Under the pieces are notes generated by a model. The model was not told where the DNA came from, did no database searches, and saw only the letters and a list, made by a program, of their open reading frames with translations. Positions 51,685 to 60,499 of a stretch of 64,000 nucleotides of DNA are shown here, in pieces (position 1 is the stretch's first letter; the number at the start of each line of letters is the position of its first letter). The position numbers and the translations under genes are program-made. The DNA is from Terrirubrum flagellatum (GTDB lineage: Bacteria; Pseudomonadota; Alphaproteobacteria; Rhizobiales; Beijerinckiaceae): the NCBI RefSeq assembly GCF_022059845.1, contig NZ_CP091851.1:1612001-1676000 (forward strand), given 5' to 3'.

Positions 51685-51712
51685 AGGTGACTATATATCA
51701 AAAAGGTGATTA
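51685..51712. promoter_or_regulatory. Direct-repeat operator candidate for the HxlR regulator
   Basis: AGGTGACTA (51685-51693) and AGGTGATTA (51704-51712), two copies 19 bases apart in the divergent region. AGGTGA also occurs in the control region of the second HxlR pair (58869-58874). Confidence 0.45.
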
Positions 51713-51769
51713 CTCGACAATCGATATTGACTATCCAATGTATACGGCTCCTATCCTCAGGAGGCGTTC

Positions 51770-52699
51770 ATGCGCGCGATTGTTCAAGATCAGTTCGGCG
51801 GGCCCGAGGTTCTTCAGCTCAAGGATGCGCCGCCGCCGAAACCGCTGCCGACCGAGATCGTGGTTGGCGCGAGGGCCGTCGGGATCAATCCCGTTGAGGC
51901 TTATATCCGCGGCGGCCAATTCCCGCTGCTCGGCCAACCGCCGTTCATCCTCGGCTGGGACGTTGCCGGCGTCGTCGAAACAGTCGTTCCCGGCGTCAAC
52001 CGCTTCGCCGTCGGCGACGAAGTCCTGGGCATGCCGTTATTTCCGCGGGCCGCTGGCGCTTATGCCGAGCTCGTCGCGGCGCCTTCGCGCCATTTCGTGC
52101 GCAAGCCGAAAGCTCTGAGCTTCGCCGAAGCCGCAGCGCTTCCGCTCGTGGGCCTGACCGCCTGGCAGAGTCTTGTCGACACAGCCGGCGTGAAGAGGGG
52201 CGATCGCGTGTTGATCCACGCGGCCGCCGGAGGCGTTGGGCACGTCGCCGTGCAGATCGCCAAGGCTTTGGGCGCGCATGTGATCGCTACGGCGAGCGCG
52301 GAAAAGCGCGATTTCGTGCGCGGCCTCGGAGCCGATGAAGTTATCGATTACCGGACGACGCCATTCGATAAGGCCGTGCGCGATATTGACGTCGTTCTCG
52401 AAACGGTCGGCGGCGATTATGCCGAGCGTTCATTCGCGACGTTGCGTCCGAATGGCTTGCTGGTGACGATTGTCGATCGGATGAGCCAGACGTTGCCTGT
52501 GAGAGCGAAAGAGCTTGGCGTGCGCTTCGCCGGCGTGGCCGTCGAGCCGGATGCACAGGGCCTCGCAGAACTGATCAAGCTCGTCGAGGCTGGCAAGCTG
52601 AAGCCGCATGTGGAGCAGACCTTTCCACTCGAACAGGCGGCGGACGCCCATCGCTTCCTGGCCGGGCGGCCAAAGGGGAAGGTCGTGCTGACCGTTTAA
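51770..52699 (+). CDS. NADPH:quinone oxidoreductase, zinc-independent MDR family
   Basis: 309 aa; CAGGAGGCGTTC precedes the ATG. Medium-chain reductase fold: GPEVLQLKDAPPPKPLPTEI, VGINPVEAYIRGGQFP, PFILGWDVAGVVE, RVLIHAAAGGVGHVAVQIAK (AxxGGVG NADPH loop), GADEVIDYRTTPFD. No structural-zinc cysteine cluster. Likely reduces quinones or reactive enals, fitting control by a cysteine-sensing HxlR protein encoded divergently. Confidence 0.9.
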   Translation: MRAIVQDQFGGPEVLQLKDAPPPKPLPTEIVVGARAVGINPVEAYIRGGQFPLLGQPPFILGWDVAGVVETVVPGVNRFAVGDEVLGMPLFPRAAGAYAELVAAPSRHFVRKPKALSFAEAAALPLVGLTAWQSLVDTAGVKRGDRVLIHAAAGGVGHVAVQIAKALGAHVIATASAEKRDFVRGLGADEVIDYRTTPFDKAVRDIDVVLETVGGDYAERSFATLRPNGLLVTIVDRMSQTLPVRAKELGVRFAGVAVEPDAQGLAELIKLVEAGKLKPHVEQTFPLEQAADAHRFLAGRPKGKVVLTV

Positions 52700-53647
52700 A
52701 CGCTGCCGGGGGACGGGCTTCTCGGCGGGTTGTTGAGCGCCGACTTCAATCGCTCGCCAACGCTGCGCGCAGCGCCAAAGAGGGGCCTCATCGCCAGCGA
52801 GCGAGCTGTGTGAATAGGACTTGACGCCTACTGATTATAGTCCTATGCTGTGCTCATCCTCTCCCACACGGGGCGTCTCGCGAGCGTTTCGGGATGCGGG
52901 AGGGGAGCGGCGGCGGCTGCGAGGCGGGAGTAACGCCCCCTGAGCGGCTATGCCGGGCCCAAGACGCGAGGTTGTGAAGCGGTCCCAGGACAGATCGCCA
53001 AGCGCAGCTCTCCTATCCGGGAGGCTCCTCAAGGAGGCCTCATGTGAAGGGAACGCCGCGCGGGAGAAAGGGAAGGCCAAAATGTCCGCCCTCCCGCGCC
53101 TCGCGGAGCAAGCCTGAAAACGCCGCGCGCGGGGCGGTCGGTTCGCTGATCTGGCGGGCTGACACCTCAAACACCACTCTTTCGCGCGAGCCGTCAGCGT
53201 CGCGCGAGCCAAACCGCCCCGCGCTCCCTCTGAGGGGCAGGCAAGCGAAGAGGACGAAGAGAAGATCAAAGCGGAGAGGAAATTGAAGCCGTGCGAGAGG
53301 CGCGGGCGACGACGCGTTGCGTCGCGCCGGCGATGATGCTTGCGCATCGCGCCGGGAATTGGCGCGCCACCCTCCCCTTGAGGGGGAGGGTCGATCCGAG
53401 CGCCAGCGAGGATCGGGGTGGGGTGAATTTCAAGCCCCATCGATACACCCCACCCCGGCGTCGCTTCGCTCCGCCGACCCTCCCCCTCAAGGGGAGGGTG
53501 GCCGCAACTCCCGAACGCCGCGTCCGGGATGACGAGGAGGTCGAGCCCGCGCTTCCGCCAATCATTAAACCTCGAACGATCGGGACTGACTTTCCGTTCA
53601 CGGTTGCTTGCTACGCTGCCCCAGATTTCCGTCCGCGTAGCCCCCCG
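52700..53647. other. Long gene-poor region
   Basis: About 950 bases. Holds the palindromic repeat at 53367-53501. The remainder is GC-rich, with open frames on both strands that show no family likeness (including a 506-codon minus frame that mirrors the GGDEF gene). Segments such as CTCAAGGAGGCC and CCTCTGAGGGGC suggest repeated intergenic sequence. The promoter of the gene at 53648 should lie here. Confidence 0.5.
53367..53501. repeat. 135-bp intergenic palindrome with 27-bp perfect arms
   Basis: Arms at 53367-53393 and 53475-53501 are exact inverted copies (outer CCACCCTCCCCTTGAGG; inner AGGGTCG). Each arm is itself a hairpin (CCCTCCCC...GGGGGAGGG). The centre has GGGTGGGGTG facing CACCCCACCC. 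Related in style to the repeat at 20154-20261. Confidence 0.8.
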
Positions 53648-55501
53648 ATGCTGCTTCATTTGCAGAATGTCGTTCTTGAGATGATCGCCAAGGGCGTCTC
53701 GCTCCAGGCGACAACCGACCGGCTTTGTCTGGAAGTGGAGGCGCTCGCGCCCGGCGTGATCTGCTCCGTCCTGACGGTCGACGAGAAGGGCCATGTGCAT
53801 CCGCTCGCGGGCCCGAGCCTGCCGGACGCCTATTCCGACGCGCTGGACGGCATCCTGATCGGGCCGAATGTCGGCTCGTGCGGAACCGCGGCCTATCTCT
53901 GCAGGCCGATCACCGTCGTCGATATCGAGACCGATCCCTTGTGGGCCGACTTCAAAGGGCTCGCGCTGCCGTTGGGCCTGCGCGCCTGCTGGTCGAGCCC
54001 GATCTGCAACGGCCAGGGCCGCGTCATCGGCACCTTCGCCTTCTACTACCGGACGCCGCGGGGGCCAACGCCTCTCGAAGAAAGCATCGTCAAGACCTGC
54101 GTGCATCTCTGCGCCATCGCGCTGGAGCGCAATGAGCGCGTGCTCGAACGCCAGCGGCTCGCCTATACCGATGCGCTGACCGGGCTCGGCAATCGCGCCA
54201 GCTTCAACAATGCGATGCTGGAATTGTCCTGCGCGCGCCCCGGCGCTTGGAGCCTGCTCGTCGTCGACATCGACAATCTCAAGATCATCAATGACACGTT
54301 CGGCCATCGCATCGGCGACAGGCTGCTGAAATCGGCCGCCGCGCGTCTTGGCCAAGTCTGCGCGCCGAACCGCGCGTTCCGCCTCGGCGGCGATGAGTTC
54401 GCCGTCATCCTCGACGGAGCGAATTCAGGCGATGTCGAAAAGATCGCCGCCGATATTCTCGAAGCGCTCGCCGAGCCGGTCGAATGCGACAGCCATATCG
54501 TGCCCTCGACCGCCACGATCGGCGAAGCGACTGTCTGCGAGCGCCATGCGACGGCGGAAGCGGTGCTGCAGGACGCCGATTTCGCGCTCTATCACGCCAA
54601 GGAAACCGCGCGCAGCCAGCTTGTGCGCCATACGCCTGGCCTCGGAACCAAGATCGCCGATCGTTTCCGCGCCATCCGCGACGTGTCCGAGGCGCTCGAC
54701 GATGATCGCGTCGACGCGCATTACCAGCCGATCGTGCGGCTGGAGACGCAGGAGATCGTCGGGCTCGAAGCGCTCTGCCGTTTGACGAAGAAGAATGGCG
54801 AACTCGTGCGCGCAGCCGAATTCTATGAAGCCACGTCGGACGTGAAGGTCGGATCAAGACTGACCCAGCGCATGCTCGCGCGCGTCGCGGCCGATGCGCG
54901 CGGCTGGCTCGATCTCGGCGTTCCCTTCAGATACGTGACCTTCAACGTGTCATCGGCGGATTTTCTCAGCGGACATCTCGAAGAAAATCTGACGAAGGCG
55001 TTCGAGAATGTCGGCGTGTCGCTGAAGCATGTCATTCTTGAAGTGACGGAGACGGTCTATCTCGGCCATCGCGACCGCTCGATCGCGCGCGAGATTCAGG
55101 CGTTGCGCGCCAGAGGCGTGCGCGTCGCGCTCGATGATTTCGGCACCGGCTTCGCGTCGCTGACGCATCTGCTCACTGTGCCCGTCGACATCATCAAGAT
55201 CGACAAATCCTTCGTCGACCGGCTGTCGCCGGGCAGCGGCAGCGCCGCGATCGTCGAGGGCCTGCTGTCGATCGCGGAGAAACTCGGCTGCGAGGTCGTG
55301 GCGGAAGGGATCGAGTCGGAAGACCAGGCGCGACAGCTGCGCGCGCTTGGCTGCCATTTCGGGCAGGGCTTCTATTATTCGCGCGCGGTCAGCCGTCTCG
55401 CCGCGACCAGCCTGCTCGCCGGCGCGTCGCTCCGGCCGCAATCGGCGCTCGATCTCTCTGCGCCCGCGGTGGAGCCGAGAAAGGCCGCCCGCGCGGCCTG
55501 A
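53648..55501 (+). CDS. GAF-GGDEF-EAL protein, bifunctional cyclic-di-GMP enzyme
   Basis: 617 aa, soluble. Residues 5-165 are a GAF-like sensor (GILIGPNVGSCGTAAYL, VIGTFAFYYRTPRGP), 170-330 GGDEF with intact RLGGDEF (247-251) and DIDNLKIINDTFGH, and 350-600 EAL with LEALCRL, NVSSADF, LEVTETVYL, LDDFGTGFASLTHL, KIDKSFV and EGIES. No RxxD inhibitory site five residues before GGDEF. Both activities could be present. ATG 53648 is chosen where the GAF domain begins; the upstream open frame is repeat sequence. Confidence 0.9.
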   Translation: MLLHLQNVVLEMIAKGVSLQATTDRLCLEVEALAPGVICSVLTVDEKGHVHPLAGPSLPDAYSDALDGILIGPNVGSCGTAAYLCRPITVVDIETDPLWADFKGLALPLGLRACWSSPICNGQGRVIGTFAFYYRTPRGPTPLEESIVKTCVHLCAIALERNERVLERQRLAYTDALTGLGNRASFNNAMLELSCARPGAWSLLVVDIDNLKIINDTFGHRIGDRLLKSAAARLGQVCAPNRAFRLGGDEFAVILDGANSGDVEKIAADILEALAEPVECDSHIVPSTATIGEATVCERHATAEAVLQDADFALYHAKETARSQLVRHTPGLGTKIADRFRAIRDVSEALDDDRVDAHYQPIVRLETQEIVGLEALCRLTKKNGELVRAAEFYEATSDVKVGSRLTQRMLARVAADARGWLDLGVPFRYVTFNVSSADFLSGHLEENLTKAFENVGVSLKHVILEVTETVYLGHRDRSIAREIQALRARGVRVALDDFGTGFASLTHLLTVPVDIIKIDKSFVDRLSPGSGSAAIVEGLLSIAEKLGCEVVAEGIESEDQARQLRALGCHFGQGFYYSRAVSRLAATSLLAGASLRPQSALDLSAPAVEPRKAARAA

Positions 55502-55515
55502 TCCGAAGCCGCGTT

Positions 55516-56685
55516 TCAGGCGCGCGGCAACGCCTTTTCGACGAGGCTCGTCCAGTAGCGCAGCACGTTCGGCACGATCGCGTCGTTGAAGACGTAAGCG
55601 TCGCCATGCAGGCCTTCGCCGGGACCGGCCTCGCCGGCGCCGATCCAGGCGTAGCAGCCGCCGGCAGCGCGGATCATGAAGGCGAAATCCTCGCAGCCGA
55701 GGCTTGGCGCGAATTCGGTGAGCACGTTGTCCGCGCCGACTGCTGATGTCGCGGCTTCGACCGCAAGCCGTGTTGCGTCGGCGGCGTTGATGACGGGGGG
55801 ATAGCCCCTGACATAGTCGAGCTTTGCGCTCACGCCATGAGTTGCGGCGACGCCGTTCGCGATGTCGCGCAGGAGCTTCTCGCATTTGTCGGACAGCGCC
55901 GGGTCGAAGAAGCGGCATGTGCCCTGAAGCCAGACTTCCTTGGGCACGATGTTGCCGACATTGCCGCCATGGATCTGCGTGAGACTCACAACGACAGGCG
56001 TTTGCGGATCGACCGCGCGGCTGACGATGCGCTGCACGGCGCCGACGAATGCGCCGGCGGCGAGAATGGGATCATCGCCGAGATGCGGCATCGCGACATG
56101 GGCGCCGACGCCGGAGAATCTGATTTCGAAATTATCGACGGCCGCCATCTGCGGTCCGATGCGCGCGGCGATCATTCCCTGCGGAACGCCCGGCCAGTTA
56201 TGGACGGCGTACACCGCCTCGACCGGAAAACGCTCGAACAGGCGGTCTCCGATCATGCGCATCCCGCCGCCCTCGTTCTCCTCGGCGGGCTGGAAGATGA
56301 AATAGACGGTTCCATCGAACGTCGGGTTCGCGCTCAGCAGCTTCGCCGCGCCGAGCAGCATCGCGGTGTGGCCGTCATGGCCGCAGGCGTGCATCACGCC
56401 ATGCTTGGTCGACGCGTAGGGGAGGCCGGTGTTTTCAATGACGGGCAGCGCGTCGAGTTCGGCGCGCAGGCCGATCGCGCGCGCGCTTGTTCCGTTGCGC
56501 AGCACGCCAACGACGCCTGTTCCGCCAACGCCTTCGTGAACCTCGAGGCCGAAGGATCGCAACTTGTCGGCGACGAAGCGCGCCGTCTCCGTTTCCTGAA
56601 AGCCAAGCTCGGGATGGGCGTGAATGTGATGGCGCCAGCCGACGACCTCTGGCGCGACGGCGGCGATGGGATCATTATGCAGCAT
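55516..56685 (-). CDS. M20-family amidohydrolase (hippurate hydrolase/N-acyl amino acid type)
   Basis: 389 aa. Metal site residues in HPELGFQETETA, MHACGHDGHTAMLLGAA (CGHDGH), QPAEENEGGG and HNWPGVPQG; lid domain FSGVGAHVAMPHLGDDPI. This is the M20D carboxypeptidase/aminoacylase group that removes acyl groups from amino acids. Divergent from an AraC regulator with a short gap, which probably controls it. Confidence 0.92.
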   Translation of the reverse strand: MLHNDPIAAVAPEVVGWRHHIHAHPELGFQETETARFVADKLRSFGLEVHEGVGGTGVVGVLRNGTSARAIGLRAELDALPVIENTGLPYASTKHGVMHACGHDGHTAMLLGAAKLLSANPTFDGTVYFIFQPAEENEGGGMRMIGDRLFERFPVEAVYAVHNWPGVPQGMIAARIGPQMAAVDNFEIRFSGVGAHVAMPHLGDDPILAAGAFVGAVQRIVSRAVDPQTPVVVSLTQIHGGNVGNIVPKEVWLQGTCRFFDPALSDKCEKLLRDIANGVAATHGVSAKLDYVRGYPPVINAADATRLAVEAATSAVGADNVLTEFAPSLGCEDFAFMIRAAGGCYAWIGAGEAGPGEGLHGDAYVFNDAIVPNVLRYWTSLVEKALPRA

Positions 56686-56757
56686 CGAGTTATCTCATGC
56701 GCCGATGTTTCGGCTTCGGGTTCGCTGCTTGAATAGGAGAGGGATCTGGCGAGCGTC

Positions 56758-57594
56758 TTGAACAGGATTGACCGGAGCGGAGAGCCCGAGACGTCGGAAT
56801 TCTGGCGACATGCCTGCTTCCCCGATCTCGCGATGCTGAAAGCGCGCTTCACGCGCCATCGCTACGAGCTGCACACGCATCCGACCTATGTGATTGCGCT
56901 CATCACGGAGGGCTGCGAACGCGTTCGCATCGGCAGGGAGAGCGTGCTGGCGCCGGCGGGAGCGACGCTGATCGTTAATCCCGAGGAATGGCATGACGGC
57001 GAGGCCGGAGGCGAAGAAGGCTGGGCCTATCGGACGTTCTATCCCACGGTCGAGCTACTGACGGACATTGCAGCGGAGCTCGGCCATGACGGCGCGCCGC
57101 TGTTCCCGCGCGCGGCGTTGCATGATGCTGAACTTGCGCAAAGGCTCGCGCTGGCTCATCGCGATTCCGTTTCAGGCGACGCCCTCAGCGCGGAGACGAC
57201 GATGCTGTCGGCGCTTCGTCATCTCATTGTTCGCTTTGGCGACTGGAGCGGGCGGCGCGAACAATATGATCGCGCAGGATCGCGATACAGGCTGTCGCTC
57301 TATGAGCAGACGATCGAAGACAATCTTGGCGACGCGCTTGATCTCCAGCGTCTGGCGCGGGTCGCAGGCGTGACGCGATTTCAGGTGATCCGCGACTTCA
57401 CGAAAATGATTGGCGTCACGCCGGCCGCCTTCATCAGGGATCGCAGATTGCGGCGCGCGCAGCATCTCATTGAAGGCGGCGCCGGTCTGGCGGACGCTGC
57501 GTTCGCTGCGGGCTTCGCCGACCAGAGTCATCTCTCTCGCGCGTTCCGCGCCGCGCATGGCGTCACGCCGGGAAAATTCAGAAGGGCGAACTGA
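56758..57594 (+). CDS. AraC-family transcriptional regulator
   Basis: 278 aa. Residues 20-120 are an AraC N-terminal cupin (FTRHRYELHTHPTYVIALIT, LAPAGATLIVNPEEWHDGE), 180-278 the double HTH (LQRLARVAGVTRFQVIRDFT, IGVTPAAFIRDRRLRRAQHL, LADAAFAAGFADQSHLSRAF). The start codon is probably the TTG at 56758; the first ATG (56833) would cut into the cupin. Divergent from the M20 gene. Confidence 0.87.
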   Translation: MNRIDRSGEPETSEFWRHACFPDLAMLKARFTRHRYELHTHPTYVIALITEGCERVRIGRESVLAPAGATLIVNPEEWHDGEAGGEEGWAYRTFYPTVELLTDIAAELGHDGAPLFPRAALHDAELAQRLALAHRDSVSGDALSAETTMLSALRHLIVRFGDWSGRREQYDRAGSRYRLSLYEQTIEDNLGDALDLQRLARVAGVTRFQVIRDFTKMIGVTPAAFIRDRRLRRAQHLIEGGAGLADAAFAAGFADQSHLSRAFRAAHGVTPGKFRRAN

Positions 57595-57599
57595 AGCGA

Positions 57600-58400
57600 T
57601 CAGTGCGCCGCAAGCAATCCCGGCAGGTCGGCGAGCATGCCGTCGCGGGCGCGCACGCCAGCGGGCGACTCGTCTGGCCCGTCATCCTTGATCAGGCGCG
57701 CGAACAGGATGGAGCGATCGCCCTTGATCGCCCAGCCGATGAACCAGCCGAACTGCTTGGTGCGATCGACGCCGCCATTCGCGCCTTCCTGAAAGCCGGA
57801 GCCGGTCTTGCCATAGGCTTTCCATCCGTCCGCCAGGGGAAATCGCGGCATGACGGCAAAGGTCTTGTCGACGGCTTCGGACGAGACGGGAAGTTGTCGG
57901 TTCCACAACTTCGTCAGGAAGATGATCTGCTGCTCCGGCGTGATCTTGAGCGAGGAGCTCAGCCAGGCACGCGTGAGCCCGTCATCCCGCCCCGGATTGC
58001 CTGAGATGTCGCGGTTTCCGTATTTGAACTTGTTGACGTAGTGGCGGAATTTTTCAGCGCCTAGCGTTCGCGTCAGAACCTGCGAATACCAGACGACGGA
58101 GTCGCGCATCCAGATCGTCGGGTCGGTCGTCTTCTTCCAGCTCGCGTTCCAGGTCGCGTAGTCCTCGCGATAGGGCCATGCCGGCGCATTGGCGTCGACG
58201 AGCACGCCGGAATCGAAGCCCATCAGGGCGAGAGCGACCTTGAAGGTGGAGGCGGGGCTGGTCGGCGTTCCACATTGCTCGCCGCTGCGGGACAGAATTT
58301 CACCGGAGCCGGCGTCAGCGATCAGGGTGCAAACGGGGGCGGCGACGGCCGCTCCGGCGAGGCCGAGCCAAAGGGCCGCAGCCGATAAGACGCGCTTCAA
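57600..58400 (-). CDS. Class D (OXA-type) beta-lactamase
   Basis: 266 aa. Signal peptide MKRVLSAAALWLGLAGAAVA. Class D motifs in order: STFK (51-54, acylated Ser51 and carboxylated Lys54), SVV (101-103), YGN (127-129), KTG (198-200), and FGWFIGW near 220. Length and spacing are those of OXA enzymes hydrolysing penicillins. Closest subgroup cannot be set by eye. Chromosomal, no linked transposase or BlaR; the AraC and M20 genes lie downstream in convergent order. Confidence 0.92.
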   Translation of the reverse strand: MKRVLSAAALWLGLAGAAVAAPVCTLIADAGSGEILSRSGEQCGTPTSPASTFKVALALMGFDSGVLVDANAPAWPYREDYATWNASWKKTTDPTIWMRDSVVWYSQVLTRTLGAEKFRHYVNKFKYGNRDISGNPGRDDGLTRAWLSSSLKITPEQQIIFLTKLWNRQLPVSSEAVDKTFAVMPRFPLADGWKAYGKTGSGFQEGANGGVDRTKQFGWFIGWAIKGDRSILFARLIKDDGPDESPAGVRARDGMLADLPGLLAAH

Positions 58401-58483
58401 ATCCGGGGTCTCCAGCGCCGACTCGTCCAGCGGCGGAAGCGGGAAATCGTCAGGATTTCCGGCCGATTGATGGCGATGGGGAC

Positions 58484-58849
58484 TCAGGCGGCCATGCGGC
58501 CGTCATAGGCCGCCTGGGCGGCCTGCACCGCGCCGATATGAGTCTCGGCCCAGATACGCAGGGCGTCGACCGTGGCAACCAACGTCTGGCCGAGCGGCGT
58601 GATCGCATATTCGACAGTGACCGGGACAGTTGCGAACGCGGCCCGGCTGACGAGCCCGTCGCGCTCCAGGCTCTTCAGGGTCTGGGACAGCATCTTCTGG
58701 GACAAGCCGCTGATGCAGCGGCGCAATTCGTTGAAGCGGCGCGGCCGCTCGGCCAGCATCAGGAGGACAAGGGTCGCCCATTTGTCGGCGATGCGATCGA
58801 GCACCTGCCGGGTCGGGCAATTCACATCGAACACGTCGCCGTCGCGCAT
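58484..58849 (-). CDS. HxlR-family transcriptional regulator (pair 2)
   Basis: 121 aa; GAGGAAACCG before ATG 58849. FDVNCPTRQVLDRIADKWAT carries the conserved N-terminal cysteine; LMLAERPRRFNELRRCISGL, SQKMLSQTLKSLERDGLVSR and TVEYAITPLGQTLVATVD complete the winged helix. Divergent from the NAD(P)H-binding gene at 58953. Similar to, but clearly distinct from, the pair-1 regulator. Confidence 0.9.
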   Translation of the reverse strand: MRDGDVFDVNCPTRQVLDRIADKWATLVLLMLAERPRRFNELRRCISGLSQKMLSQTLKSLERDGLVSRAAFATVPVTVEYAITPLGQTLVATVDALRIWAETHIGAVQAAQAAYDGRMAA

Positions 58850-58865
58850 CGGTTTCCTCGAAGTG

Positions 58866-58904
58866 ACCAGGTGAAGAAATAGTGCCTTCTTTACACCTGT
58901 AGTC
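58866..58904. promoter_or_regulatory. Inverted-repeat operator candidate for HxlR pair 2
   Basis: CAGGTGAAGAA (58868-58878) faces TTCTTTACACCTG (58887-58899), an imperfect palindrome with GAC/GTC-like ends, between the divergent start codons. Confidence 0.5.
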
Positions 58905-58952
58905 ATAAACGACATCTGGTTTCCATAAGTTACTACTGCAATGGAGACCTCA

Positions 58953-59564
58953 ATGAAAGTCGCTTTGATCGGCGCCACCGGCTTCATCGGTTCGCGCCTG
59001 CTGGCCGAACTGACCTCGCGCGGCCATGACGTCACCGCCATCGTTCGCAATCCGGAGAAGGTCCCTGCGGGCCCGAAGGTCGTCGCGAAGAAAGGCGACG
59101 TGTTCGACGCTGCTTCTCTCGGCGCGCTGCTGAAGGGCCATGACGTGGTGATCAGCGCGGTGCATTTCAGCGCCAGCGATCCCAAGGCGCTGATCGCGGC
59201 GGCGAAGGCGTCAGGCGCGAAGCGCTACCTCGTCGTCGGCGGCGCCGGCAGCCTCGAAGTCGCGCCGGGCAAGAAGCTGTTCGATATCCCGGAATTTCCG
59301 GCGATGTATCTCGCCGAGGCGAAGAAGGGCGGCGAATTCCTTGACCTGTTGCGCGACGAGAAGGACCTCAACTGGACCTTCTTTTCGCCGGCGGCGATGA
59401 TCGAGCCCGGCGAACGCACCGGCAAATTCCGCCTTGGCGGCGATCAACTCGTCGCCAACGAGAAGGGCGACAGCCGCATCTCCGCGGAAGATTACGCTGT
59501 CGCGCTCGTCGATGAGCTCGAGACGCCGAAGCACGAGCGCAAGCGTTTCACGATCGGCTACTGA
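58953..59564 (+). CDS. NAD(P)H-binding atypical SDR (NmrA-like)
   Basis: 203 aa from ATG 58953, which has GGAG nine bases upstream (ATG 58941 is four codons earlier). KVALIGATGFIGSRLLAELT is the dinucleotide loop (GATGFIG); VTAIVRNPEKV, VVISAVHFSASDP, KRYLVVGGAGSLEVAPG and FFSPAAMIEPGERTGKFRLG follow. No YxxxK catalytic pair, so an NAD(P)-sensing or reductase role of the atypical SDR group. Probably repressed by the divergent HxlR protein. Confidence 0.88.
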   Translation: MKVALIGATGFIGSRLLAELTSRGHDVTAIVRNPEKVPAGPKVVAKKGDVFDAASLGALLKGHDVVISAVHFSASDPKALIAAAKASGAKRYLVVGGAGSLEVAPGKKLFDIPEFPAMYLAEAKKGGEFLDLLRDEKDLNWTFFSPAAMIEPGERTGKFRLGGDQLVANEKGDSRISAEDYAVALVDELETPKHERKRFTIGY

Positions 59565-59600
59565 GAGTGTGAAGCCGTCGTGGCCGAACTTGCGACGGCT

Positions 59601-60047
59601 TCACAAATCGATCTGATAGCGGATGAAGGGCGCGCGCTTGGCGACGCGTTCATAGAGCCGTCGCGCCGTGCCGTTGAATTCCTCCGTCTGCCAATAGAGC
59701 ACAGCCGCGCCATGCTTCTTCGACGCCTCGGTGACAGCGGCGATCAGCCGACGTCCAATCCGTTTGCCGCGCGCTTCGGGAATGACGAAGAGATCCTGAA
59801 GATAGCAGTTGCCGCCCATCGACCATGTCGACTGATGGAAGAAATACTGCACGAGGCCAAGCGCATCGCCGTTCTCGTCGATCGCGATGAAGCCTCTGAT
59901 TTCGTCGCCGGCGATCAGCCGCGTCCATGTGAATTCGGTTGCTTCGGCCGGCACGGTCTTTTCGTAGAAGGCGATATATCCAGCCCAGAGCGGCTCCCAT
60001 TTCGCGCGGTCGCCTGCTTCAACAGGGCGGATGACAATTGATGACAT
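59601..60047 (-). CDS. GNAT-family N-acetyltransferase
   Basis: 148 aa; GAGGAACC before ATG 60047. GNAT motifs: IVIRPVEAGDRAKWEPLW, FIAIDENGDALGLVQYFFH, CYLQDLFVIPEARGKRIGRR (acetyl-CoA pyrophosphate loop RGKRIG) and VLYWQTEEFNGTARRLYERV. The YLQDLFV and LYER segments resemble the diamine/thialysine acetyltransferase subgroup. Substrate not determinable. Confidence 0.9.
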   Translation of the reverse strand: MSSIVIRPVEAGDRAKWEPLWAGYIAFYEKTVPAEATEFTWTRLIAGDEIRGFIAIDENGDALGLVQYFFHQSTWSMGGNCYLQDLFVIPEARGKRIGRRLIAAVTEASKKHGAAVLYWQTEEFNGTARRLYERVAKRAPFIRYQIDL

Positions 60048-60499
60048 CGATAGGTTCCTCCGCAGCGTTGCGCTGTTTGAATATCTGAAACGAGACGCAC
60101 TACAGGCGATGCGTTGCGCGCATTCCAATGAATGATGTTGACGCTATCGATATGAACGCGTGATGCGGCGGCGCCACAGAAGATCAGAGAACAACGATAC
60201 GCGCGCCGCATTGACGCTACGGCTTGCCATTTCGAATCACCGCTGATAGAAGCCAGTTATTCGGCTTTACGCTCAACGCCGGGAGGATTGCATGATGACA
60301 GTCATCTGCTTTACCGCGCCGGCCGTGGATATGTCCCGACTTTAGAACGGGATTATTCGCGGCCCGCCAAGCAGGCCGCGCAGCCGGAAACTCAGTTTCC
60401 ATTCCATCATTAGTCGAGTCTGCGCTGACGCGCATGCGCGTCGCCGACTCTCATCATGTTCGGGAGCTGGCCGCTCATTGCAGCGCCAGGTTCATCCTC
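60048..60499. other. Intergenic region before the ABC exporter
   Basis: 452 bases. A 17-codon frame at 60292-60345 (MMTVICFTAPAVDMSRL) follows an ideal GGGAGGATTGC and could be a leader peptide. Otherwise nothing convincing is seen. Confidence 0.35.

Noticed and set aside
53291-53647. N-terminal extension of the GAF-GGDEF-EAL protein
   Set aside because: The extension is translated palindromic repeat (LPLRGRV / LPLKGRV) and not protein-like; ATG 53648 opens the GAF domain.
52835-54355. 506-codon minus-strand open frame
   Set aside because: Crosses a perfect palindromic repeat and the GGDEF region on the opposite strand; no motif or ribosome site.
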